Of a DNA stretch of 28,704 nt, positions 18,301 to 24,165 are shown piece by piece (position 1 is the first letter of the stretch; each line of letters starts with the position of its first letter). Source of the DNA: DATKAB01 sp964542745 (lineage in GTDB: Bacteria; Eisenbacteria; RBG-16-71-46); contig CAZIVR010000041.1 of the NCBI GenBank assembly GCA_964542745.1, forward strand, positions 1 through 28,704, given 5' to 3'. The position numbers were made by a program, and so were the translations under genes. Below the pieces are notes generated by a model, which worked only from the letters and a program-made list of their open reading frames with translations, did no database searches and had not been told where the DNA came from.

Positions 18301-18811
18301 CGCGTTCGTCCCGGGCTCGCTCACCGCCCGCGGCAAGATCGAGGAAGTGCTGCGCTTCACGTTTCCCCGGCAGGCCGAGCGCGAGGGCCTGTGCCTGAGC
18401 GACTACTTCCTGCCGGTCGAGTCGAGCCGCTTCGACGTGCTCGCGCTGCAGGTGGTGACGGTCGGTCCCTACGTGGAGGAGCTCGTCGCCGCCCTCAACC
18501 AGCGCGGCGAATACGCCGAGGCGCTGTACGTGCACGGGCTCGGGGTCGCGGCCGCCGAGGGGCTGGCCGAGTGGCACCACGGCAAGATCCGCGGCGAGCT
18601 CGGGATCGCGCCGGACCGCGGCAAGCGCTACTCCTTCGGCTACAGCGCCTGTCCGGATCTCGCCGACCAGGCCAGGCTGTTCAAGCTCCTCGGCCCCGAG
18701 GAGGCGATCGGCGTGACGCTCACGAGCGCGTACCAGCTGGTGCCCGAAGCTTCGACCAGCGCGCTGGTCGTGCACCACCCGCAGGCGGCCTACTACCTGG
18801 TCAAGGAGTAG
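15317..18811 (+). CDS. metH: Cobalamin-dependent methionine synthase MetH
   Basis: Transfers methyl from 5-methyltetrahydrofolate to homocysteine via cobalamin. The 1164-residue product has the full set of modules. The homocysteine domain (about 1-315) starts RVLVFDGAMGTLLQ, with zinc cysteine in LNCSTGP and the pair in GGCCGTTPEHI. The folate/pterin domain (about 330-620) holds LIGERLNTQGSRK and DSTEAHVLEEAL. The cobalamin cap follows (KLHFQILHRK onward). The B12-binding domain carries the DxHxxG motif DVHDIGKNLV. The C-terminal AdoMet-binding reactivation domain carries WIKPTAVYGYFPA and RYSFGYSACPDL. All expected motifs are seen. The start ATG has GGAG about 11 bases upstream. The organism therefore depends on B12 for this step unless a MetE exists elsewhere. 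The gene may be read with the upstream kinase-macro gene. Confidence 0.97.
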   Translation: MRSPYLDVLKSRVLVFDGAMGTLLQSRVTGPEDFGGPRWEGCIDYLSVTRPEYVEAAHAAYLEAGADVVETNTFQASRLRFEEWGLAERTREINRAAAAIARRAADRFATDGRPRFVAGSVGPSGMLPSSEDPDLGRLRLEDLVPHFFEQIAGLLEGGADLLILETCQDMLEMKAQMLAAREAFEGTGRRVPIQCSVTLDPTGRMLLGTDIRGALATLEAMGADVIGLNCSTGPDLMRDAIRYLAQNASTPIHCIPNAGLPINDGGRTVYPMKPEPVAETLREFVTDFGVNIVGGCCGTTPEHIRALVAGLGPHREPRPRPGRGAWFLSSGMTATALRQEPRPLLIGERLNTQGSRKVKRLALEDRIEEMIPIAREQVEGGAHALDVCMALTERTDEAAMMRRLVKKLALSVEAPLVIDSTEAHVLEEALRAYPGSAMVNSINLENGRERVDAVMPLVVRYGAAVIALTIDETGMAKTAARKLEVARRIHGIVTGEYGLPAERLVFDDLTFTLATGDAEFVESAIETIEGIRLIKRELPGVLTSLGVSNVSFGLGREARAVLNSVFLYHCVQAGLDMAIVNPADILPYPEIPEADRRLADDLVFNRAPDALSRYIAHFEGRTPESRERADEAAEAAMSVEEKLHFQILHRKPGGIEALVDAAVKRQDPVAVLNTVLLPAMKEVGDKFGAGELILPFVLQSAEVMKRAVGQLENYLEKSADVTKGRVVLATVYGDVHDIGKNLVKTILSNNGYTVFDLGKQVPVQRILDKAREVDATAIGLSALLVSTSKQMPVAVGELHRSGMRVPVLIGGAAINRNFGRRAALVDGEVFYAPGVFYCKDAFEGLDTVNALTDAAQRDTLLERTRREAFEFKAKAAEMEQRAADSSAKQRDFKVTVNRDVPVPAPPFWGARVTAPRDVPFAGMFAGMDLKTLYRLHWGARGSGPDMDRLIREQFDPLRVRLEGEAERKGWIKPTAVYGYFPAQSDGQDLVVYDPGAFVPGSLTARGKIEEVLRFTFPRQAEREGLCLSDYFLPVESSRFDVLALQVVTVGPYVEELVAALNQRGEYAEALYVHGLGVAAAEGLAEWHHGKIRGELGIAPDRGKRYSFGYSACPDLADQARLFKLLGPEEAIGVTLTSAYQLVPEASTSALVVHHPQAAYYLVKE

Positions 18812-18823
18812 GCTCCGTCGGTG

Positions 18824-18897
18824 CACGGCGCCCGCGGGGAGTTCTCCGGCGGAGCGCGGCCCGGCCGATTCACGCGTGCAGTCCGCCGGGCGCCGTG
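18824..18897 (+). terminator. Inverted repeat after metH, possible terminator
   Basis: Exact 11-base arms (18824-18834 and 18887-18897) enclose a 52-base loop that contains a further small CTCCG/CGGAG palindrome. It starts 13 bases after the metH stop. No T-run follows, so it may instead be a stability element. Confidence 0.4.
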
Positions 18898-18951
18898 GCA
18901 TCCTTCGCGCGCCACGCGCCGTTCCCGGCCGCGTGCCCGGAGGAACGCCGC

Positions 18952-19548
18952 ATGTCCGACCGCCCCGCCTACCACGACGGCTCGCGCCGGCTTCAGGACC
19001 GCTTCGACAGCCGCCGCATCGCCGACCGGCTGGAGGAGGTCACCTACGCCACCGAACTCGACGACGCCCGGCGCGCGTGGATCGAGAGCGTGCCGATGTT
19101 CTTTCTCGCCACCGCCGACGCCGACGGCCGGCCCGACTGCTCGTACAAGGGCGGGCTGCCGGGCTTCGTCCGGGTGCTGTCGCCGCGCGAGCTGGCGTGG
19201 GCGGACTACGACGGCAACGGGCAGTTCCGGAGCCTCGGCAACCTGCTCGTGAACCCCGCGGTGGGACTGCTGTTCGTGGACTGGTCGAAGCCGTCGCGCC
19301 TGCGCCTCAACGGCCGCGCGAGCGTGTCGCACGACGATCCGTTGCTGGCGGGGTGGGAGGGCGCGCAGCTCGTGGTGCGGGTCGCGATCGAGCAGGTCTT
19401 CCCGAACTGCCCGCGCTACATCCATCGGATGGAGCTGGTCGAGCACTCGGCGTTCGCGCCGCGGGCCGGCCACCATCCGCCGCGGCCGGGCTGGAAGGAC
19501 AACCCGAAATTCGCGGACGCCCTGCCGAAGAAGGACCTGCGGCCGTGA
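18952..19548 (+). CDS. Pyridoxamine 5'-phosphate oxidase (PPOX) family flavoprotein
   Basis: A 198-residue protein of the FMN-binding split-barrel PPOX superfamily. The fold is recognised from FFLATADADGRPDCSYKGG (start of the barrel), then FVRVLSPRELAWADYDGNGQFRSLGNLLVNP and VGLLFVDW, which is the typical core. A GGAGG lies about 6 bases before the ATG at 18952. The first 45 residues are charged and helical (RRLQDRFDSRRIADRLEE), a common N-terminal arm in this family. True PdxH activity is unlikely because the PLP-site C-terminal motif is absent. It is more likely a flavin- or heme-using reductase of unknown substrate. The nitrilase gene starts 50 bases downstream. Confidence 0.83.
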   Translation: MSDRPAYHDGSRRLQDRFDSRRIADRLEEVTYATELDDARRAWIESVPMFFLATADADGRPDCSYKGGLPGFVRVLSPRELAWADYDGNGQFRSLGNLLVNPAVGLLFVDWSKPSRLRLNGRASVSHDDPLLAGWEGAQLVVRVAIEQVFPNCPRYIHRMELVEHSAFAPRAGHHPPRPGWKDNPKFADALPKKDLRP

Positions 19549-19597
19549 GGGCGCGCGCCGCCGCCGTGCCGCCGCGCTTCCGCCCGGCGGGGCCCGC

Positions 19598-20656
19598 GTG
19601 AGACGGGGGGCGCCGCCGTTCGTGGTCGCGGCCGTGCAGGCCGCGCCGGTGTTCCTCGACCGCGAGGCCACGGTCGCGAAGGCGTGCGGCCTGATCGCCG
19701 CCGCGGCCGCGAAGGGCGCGACGCTGATCGTGCTGCCCGAAACCTTCGTTCCCGCCTACCCGGCGTGGGTGTGGTTCCTGCCACTCACGCGCCGCGCCGA
19801 CGTGGCGGCGCTCTACGGCGAGCTGGTCGAGAACTCGGTGGACGTTCCCGGCCCCGAGGTGGAGCGGCTCGGCCGCGCGGCGCGCGAGGCGGGGGCGTGG
19901 GTGGCGGTGGGCGTGAACGAACGCAACACGACGCGCAGCGGCACCACGCTCTACAACACGCTGCTCGTCTTCGACGCGGGCGGCGAGCTGGTCGGCCGGC
20001 ACCGCAAGCTCATGCCCACGGGCGGCGAGCGCATGGTGTGGACGCCCGGCGAGCCCGTGTCCCCGCGCGTGCACGACTCGCCCATGGGCCGCCTCGGCGC
20101 GCTCATCTGCTGGGAGAACTACATGCCGCTCGCGCGCTTCGCGCTCTACGAGCAGGGGGCGCAGATCCATCTCGCGCCGACCTGGGACAAGAGCGACCAG
20201 TGGATCGCCTCGATGCGCCACATCGCCCGCGAGGGGCGCATGTACGTGATCGGCGTGTGCCAGGCGCTCCACCGCGACCACGTGCCCGACCGCCTGCCCT
20301 TCAAGGACACGTTCCCCCCGGGGCTCGAGTGGATCAACGTCGGGAACAGCGTGATCGTGGATCCCGACGGCGTGGTGATCGCGGGCCCGGTCGCCGAGCG
20401 CGAGGAGATCCTGCTCGCCGAGCTGGACCCCGGCCGCGCCGCCGGTTCGCGCTGGATCTTCGACGCCGCGGGTCACTACAACCGCCCCGACCTGTTTCAC
20501 TTCGAGGTGAAGGAAAACGGCGGCGGCGCTCCGGCACCGCGGGTCTCCCCCGGGAAACGGGCGGTTCGCCTCCCCGGGAAGCCCGCGAAACGCGCGCGGT
20601 CCGTCGCGGCGCGGACGGCCCGCGCCCCGGGCCGGCCCCGGCGCCGTCGCGCATGA
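19598..20656 (+). CDS. Nitrilase-family carbon-nitrogen hydrolase
   Basis: A 352-residue member of the nitrilase superfamily. The catalytic triad is visible: E48 in VLPETF, K137 in HRKLMPT and C171 in LICWENYMPL. The CWENYMPL context and PETFVPAYPAW are characteristic of true nitrilases (nitrile to acid plus ammonia) rather than amidases. The substrate, aliphatic or aryl, cannot be stated. The GTG start at 19598 is the most 5' plausible start; the fold begins at FVVAAVQAAPVF (residue 8). The last ~45 residues form a strongly basic, Pro/Arg/Lys-rich tail ending RRRRA, not typical of the family and perhaps disordered. Neighbours are a PPOX flavoprotein and a secreted protein, giving no clear pathway. 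Confidence 0.9.
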   Translation: MRRGAPPFVVAAVQAAPVFLDREATVAKACGLIAAAAAKGATLIVLPETFVPAYPAWVWFLPLTRRADVAALYGELVENSVDVPGPEVERLGRAAREAGAWVAVGVNERNTTRSGTTLYNTLLVFDAGGELVGRHRKLMPTGGERMVWTPGEPVSPRVHDSPMGRLGALICWENYMPLARFALYEQGAQIHLAPTWDKSDQWIASMRHIAREGRMYVIGVCQALHRDHVPDRLPFKDTFPPGLEWINVGNSVIVDPDGVVIAGPVAEREEILLAELDPGRAAGSRWIFDAAGHYNRPDLFHFEVKENGGGAPAPRVSPGKRAVRLPGKPAKRARSVAARTARAPGRPRRRRA

Positions 20657-20703
20657 GTCCGTCGTCCCCAGCGAAACCGAGGTTCCAACCCGAGGAGATT
20701 CCC

Positions 20704-21618
20704 ATGACCAGGCACTGCCGGTGGTCGTCGCTCGCAGCGTTCCCGCTGCTCGTTCTCGTGCTGGCGCTCGGCGCCCCGTCCGCCGGCGGAGCCGCCGCAG
20801 CCGGCAAGGCCGCGGCCAAGGCGGCCTCGGGATTCGAGGGCCTGCCGCAGTGGCAGCCGCCCGCCCAGCACAGCGTGGACCTGCTCATGACCCACGAGGG
20901 AAAGAGCATGACCATGACGCGGATGGTGGACGGAGGAAAGGTGCGCAGCGAGATGTCGGTCGAGGGCCGCAAGATGATCATGCTCGAGCGTCCCGAGGAC
21001 GGCGGCGCGATCTACAACATCATGCCCGAGCAGAAGATGGTCATGAAGATGACGCCCCCGGCCGCCGAGCCGGGAGAGGCCCCGGGAGACGCGCCTCCGG
21101 TGAAGGTCGAGAAGCTCGGCGTCGAGAAGCTGAACGGGGTCGCGGCGTCGAAATTCCGCATGTCCTCGGAGGGCCACACGGTGCTGGGCTGGTTCGACGC
21201 CGCGACCGGCGCCCCGCTTCGCATGGAGTCGGAGGGCGCGGTGGTCGAGTGGAAGAACTTCAAGCCCGGAGCGCCCCCCGCGAGCGCCTTCGAGCTGCCG
21301 AAGGGGTACGAAGTGATGGACATGGACGAGCAGATGAAGCAGATGCGCAAGATGGGACTCGGGGCGGGGCTGCCCGGAGGCGCCGGCCGCGGGAAGGCGG
21401 GGATGATGGGAGGCATGCCGGGCATGGGCGGCGGGATGGCCGGCGGCATGGGCGCGCAGGTGGGTTCGGGGGTGGGCTCCGGCATCGGCTCGGGCGTCGG
21501 CGCCGCCTTCGGCGGACCGATCGGCTCGATGGTCGGCGGCTACATCGGGGGGCAGGTCGGGGGATGGATGGGAGGCAAGGCCGCCGACGCGGCGGTGCCG
21601 GGGCGTTCGGGACGGTGA
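20704..21618 (+). CDS. Secreted DUF4412 protein with C-terminal glycine-zipper segment
   Basis: A 304-residue exported protein. ATG 20704 follows a GAGGAGA box and opens a signal peptide (RHCRWSSLAAFPLLVLVLALGAPSAGG is split by no charge after residue 6). Residues ~55-205 match DUF4412-type beta domains, which often measure or bind outer-membrane material: THEGKSMTMTRMVDGGKVR, MIMLERPEDG and YNIMPEQKMVM. The region is notably Met-rich. Residues ~219-250 are Gly/Met repeats. Residues 254-291 form a glycine zipper (GSGVGSGIGSGVG, GGPIGSMVGGYIGGQVGG), which could pack as two helices in a membrane, as in 17-kDa antigen-like proteins. Function is unknown. The stop overlaps the GTG of the next gene by GTGA, so the two are translationally coupled. 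Confidence 0.8.
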   Translation: MTRHCRWSSLAAFPLLVLVLALGAPSAGGAAAAGKAAAKAASGFEGLPQWQPPAQHSVDLLMTHEGKSMTMTRMVDGGKVRSEMSVEGRKMIMLERPEDGGAIYNIMPEQKMVMKMTPPAAEPGEAPGDAPPVKVEKLGVEKLNGVAASKFRMSSEGHTVLGWFDAATGAPLRMESEGAVVEWKNFKPGAPPASAFELPKGYEVMDMDEQMKQMRKMGLGAGLPGGAGRGKAGMMGGMPGMGGGMAGGMGAQVGSGVGSGIGSGVGAAFGGPIGSMVGGYIGGQVGGWMGGKAADAAVPGRSGR

Positions 21619-22378
21619 GTCGCATCTTCGCGGGCGGCGGGCTCGAGCCGGTGGTGCTGGAAGGCCGCCGCGTGCGCATGGAGCCGCTCNNNNNNNNNNN
21701 NNNNNNNNNNNNNNNNNNNNNNNNNNNNNNNNNNNNNNNNNNNNNNNNNNNNNNNNNNNNNNNNNNNNNNNNNNNNNNNNNNNNNNNNNCGGCGGGCTCG
21801 AGCCGGTGGTGCTGGAAGGCCGCCGCGTGCGCATGGAGCCGCTCGCGATGAGCCTCCACTGGGAGGGCCTGCTCGCGATCGGCACCGATCCGGACCTGTG
21901 GACGTGGACGCTGAACGTCTGCGAGACGCCGGAGGCGCTGCGCGCCTACCTCGAGACCGCGCTGCGCGAGCAGGCCGAGGGCCGGTCGCTCCCGTTCGCC
22001 ACCCGCGACCTCGTGACGGGGCGGGTGGCGGGCTGCACGCGCTTCGGGAACATCGACCTCCACAACCGGCGCGTCGAGATCGGCTGGACCTGGGTGGGCC
22101 GGGAGTTCCAGCGCAGCCACGTCAACACCGAGGCCAAGTACCTGATGATGCGCCACGCCTTCGAGACCGTCGGCTGCGTGCGCGTGGAACTCAAGACCAA
22201 CGCCCTCAACACCCGCTCGCGAAACGCCATGCTCCGCATCGGCTGCAAGGAGGAAGGCACGCTGCGGAAGCACGGCCTCAGCGAGCGCGGCACGTGGCGC
22301 GACACCGTCTACTTCAGCGTGCTGGACGACGAGTGGCCGGCGGTGAAGGCGCGGCTCGAAGGGATGATCGCGGGCTAG
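21615..22378 (+). CDS. GNAT-family N-acetyltransferase (RimJ/RimL-like), interrupted by a scaffold gap
   Basis: Acetyl-CoA-dependent N-acyltransferase of the RimJ/RimL type. The GTG at 21615 overlaps the upstream stop and begins MSRIFAGGGLEPVVLEGRRVRMEPL. The sequence then meets 100 Ns. After them the same 55 bases recur and the frame continues into AMSLHWEGLLAIG. Removing the Ns and one copy gives a continuous protein of about 202 residues. An ATG at 21848 or 21833 would otherwise be chosen and would lose the first strand. Family marks are TRDLVTGRVAGCTRFGNID, VEIGWTWVGREFQ (strands before the CoA loop), NTEAKYLMMRHAFE and NALNTRSRNAMLRIG with GTLRKHG. The acceptor could be an amino acid, antibiotic or ribosomal N-terminus and cannot be told. 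No mobile-element context. Confidence 0.85.
21635..21689 (+). repeat. 55-base terminal duplication, left copy at scaffold gap
   Basis: Identical to 21790-21844, on the other side of the 100-N gap. Both copies code the same GNAT residues in the same frame. This pattern is expected when two contigs that overlap by a k-mer length are scaffolded with a default gap. Confidence 0.9.
21690..21789. other. Scaffold gap of 100 Ns, probably artefactual
   Basis: Exactly 100 Ns, the default length used by scaffolders. Flanked by identical 55-base ends, so the true gap is probably negative, meaning the contigs overlap. Confidence 0.95.
21790..21844 (+). repeat. 55-base terminal duplication, right copy at scaffold gap
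   Basis: Exact copy of 21635-21689. One of the two should be removed, together with the Ns, to restore the GNAT gene. Confidence 0.9.
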
Positions 22379-22444
22379 CTCCCGTTCGTGGACGCCCCCG
22401 GGGCGCTCCATGTCCTCCCGCGAAGCCGCGCCGGCCCGCCCGCT

Positions 22445-23788
22445 TCAGGCGGACTTCAGGAGCAGCCGCACGGCGCAGCCGGAGCCGGGCCGGTTTTCGA
22501 TCTCGAGCCGGCCGCCCATCTTCTCGGCGAGCGCGCGCGCGAGCGCCAGCCCCATGCCCAGCCCGCCGGCGCTGCGCGTCGAGGAACCGTCCCCCTGCCG
22601 GAAGGCGGTGAACCCGCCGGCCAGGTGTTCCGCGGGGATGCCGGGCCCGTCGTCCACGGCTTCCAGCGCGACCCACGTCTCGCCGTCCGCCGAGACGCGC
22701 CCGGACCGCAGCGTGAGCTTCGAGCCCCGCGGCGTGAACTTCGCGGCGTTGTCGAGCAATTCGTTGAGGATCGTCCGGACGCGCTGCGGGTCGAATCCGG
22801 CCAGCGGCAGCCCCGGGCACGGCTCGTGGATCAGTTCGCGGAGGCCCGCGCTGATCCCGGGGAGCCGCTCGCGGTAGACGAGCTCGAGCAGGGCGTTGGC
22901 GTCGCCGGGTCGCACGTCCACCGTGAGCCGGTCGGCGCTGGCCTCCGAGAAGCTCAGCAGATTCTCGATCAGCTCCTTGAGCTTCAGGCTCTGCTCCAGC
23001 GAGGCGTCGAGCAGGCCACGCACGCTCGGATCCACGAGCCGTTCGCCGGTCAGGGTGTCGAGGGTCGCGATCACGACCGCGAGCGGCGTGCGCAATTCGT
23101 GGTTCACGTTGCTGAGGAACTCGTTCTTGAGCCGGTCCAGCTCGCGGAGGTGATCGTTGGCCGAGCGCAGGCGGCGGTTGCTCTCTCGCTCCCGGTTGTA
23201 GAGGTGGGTGTTCTGCAGCGACACCGCGGCCATGCCGAGGGTCGCGCGCAGGACCTCGACGTCGTCCTCGGTGTAGGCGCTGCCGTCGAGCCGGGTGCCC
23301 ACCGCCAGCCAGCCGAGCCGCTCGCCGCGCGCCAGCAACGGGGCGAACATGGCGATGCCCATCAGGCGCAGCAGCTCGAATTCGTTCGCGCTCAATTCCT
23401 CCGAGCGGGCCCACGACAGGAACGGCGTGGGGTCGCGCTGGAAACGGCGGTCCAGCGCGGGGGCGCAGTTGGAACCGACCGCCTCGATGACCGCGCGCCG
23501 GAACCCGTGCGCGCGCACCAGCACGGGCACCGAGCCGGCCCCGGGTTCGGGGGTCAGCCACAGCGCGGTCCGCGACGTGCCGAGCTGCCCCATCAGGTTG
23601 AACAGGAGCAGGTCGGTGGTTTCGTAGACGTCGAGCGCCACGGTCAGGCCGCGCCCCAGCTCGAGCAGGGACTGGAACGCCATCTCCCGCCGGGCGGACT
23701 GGAGCTTCAGCAGCTCCGGGGAGAGGATGCCGGCGGTCCCTCCCTCGGGCTCGAGGGAGTCGTCGGGCAGGGGAAGGGCGGAGCTCAT
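22445..23788 (-). CDS. Soluble GAF-domain sensor histidine kinase
   Basis: A 447-residue cytoplasmic histidine kinase, last gene of the five-gene minus-strand unit. Residues ~40-195 form a GAF-like sensor (FQSLLELGRGLTVALDVYETTDLLL at its start, ERLGWLAVGTRLDGSAYTEDDVEVL at its end). A coiled linker follows (NREEREx-type). Then come the H-box FLSNVNHELRTPL with H230, the N-box ILNELLDNAAKF (N342, N347), DDGPGIP (G1) and GGLGMGLALARALAEKMGG (G2). No membrane segment or receiver domain is present, and no response regulator is in the window. The ATG at 23788 overlaps the STAS stop as ATGA, so it is coupled to the partner-switching genes. Signal and output are unknown; the GAF may read a small molecule or a partner protein. 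Confidence 0.93.
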   Translation of the reverse strand: MSSALPLPDDSLEPEGGTAGILSPELLKLQSARREMAFQSLLELGRGLTVALDVYETTDLLLFNLMGQLGTSRTALWLTPEPGAGSVPVLVRAHGFRRAVIEAVGSNCAPALDRRFQRDPTPFLSWARSEELSANEFELLRLMGIAMFAPLLARGERLGWLAVGTRLDGSAYTEDDVEVLRATLGMAAVSLQNTHLYNRERESNRRLRSANDHLRELDRLKNEFLSNVNHELRTPLAVVIATLDTLTGERLVDPSVRGLLDASLEQSLKLKELIENLLSFSEASADRLTVDVRPGDANALLELVYRERLPGISAGLRELIHEPCPGLPLAGFDPQRVRTILNELLDNAAKFTPRGSKLTLRSGRVSADGETWVALEAVDDGPGIPAEHLAGGFTAFRQGDGSSTRSAGGLGMGLALARALAEKMGGRLEIENRPGSGCAVRLLLKSA

Positions 23789-24165
23789 GCCGCGCGCGGC
23801 TCCCCGGCCAGAGGAGTCGCCTCGAGCTGGGCCACCGCCTCGGGCTCGGTGGGACACAGGCTCAGGAACGAGTCGAGGTTGAGCAGCTTCACGACCGAGA
23901 GCACCGCGGGGGAGACCTCCGCCAGCCGGACCTTGCCGTTGGCGCTCCGGAACTCCTCGACCAGCGCGAGCAAGGCCCCCACGCCGCTCGAGGAGATGAA
24001 CGTGACCCCCGAGAGGTTGAGCGCGAGGTGGCGCCCCTGCGTCCGCACCTCGGCGCAGCGGCGCATCAGCACCGGGGTTCCGCGGGCGTCGAGCGAGCCG
24101 TGAGCCCGGATCACGACGGTACGGATCCCGGCCACGCCCGCCTCGACCTTCAGTTCCTCGTTCAT
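23785..24165 (-). CDS. STAS-domain anti-sigma factor antagonist (RsbV/SpoIIAA-like)
   Basis: A 126-residue single STAS domain. The phosphoacceptor motif is ISSSGVG (S58-S60; S60 directly before glycine is the likely site) within LSGVTFISSSGVGALLAL. In the known scheme the unphosphorylated form binds the anti-sigma kinase and frees a sigma factor or other target. A kinase phosphorylates it, and a SpoIIE-type phosphatase reverses this. Both activities seem to reside in the product of the gene just upstream (24162-26261), whose stop overlaps this ATG. AAGGA lies 8 bases before the start. The stop in turn overlaps the histidine kinase start. No sigma factor gene is in the window, so the regulated target is unknown. 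The tail after residue ~108 is Glu/Ala rich. Confidence 0.92.
   Translation of the reverse strand: MNEELKVEAGVAGIRTVVIRAHGSLDARGTPVLMRRCAEVRTQGRHLALNLSGVTFISSSGVGALLALVEEFRSANGKVRLAEVSPAVLSVVKLLNLDSFLSLCPTEPEAVAQLEATPLAGEPRAA

Noticed and set aside
15455..18901. A long minus-strand open frame opposite metH
   Set aside because: No motif or credible start; rich in His, Arg, Val and Leu as expected for the antisense of a GC-rich gene. metH on the plus strand has all its modules.
22393..22405. Palindrome between the convergent GNAT and histidine kinase genes as a terminator
   Set aside because: The palindrome would leave a one-base loop; with a realistic loop only four base pairs remain and no T-run follows.
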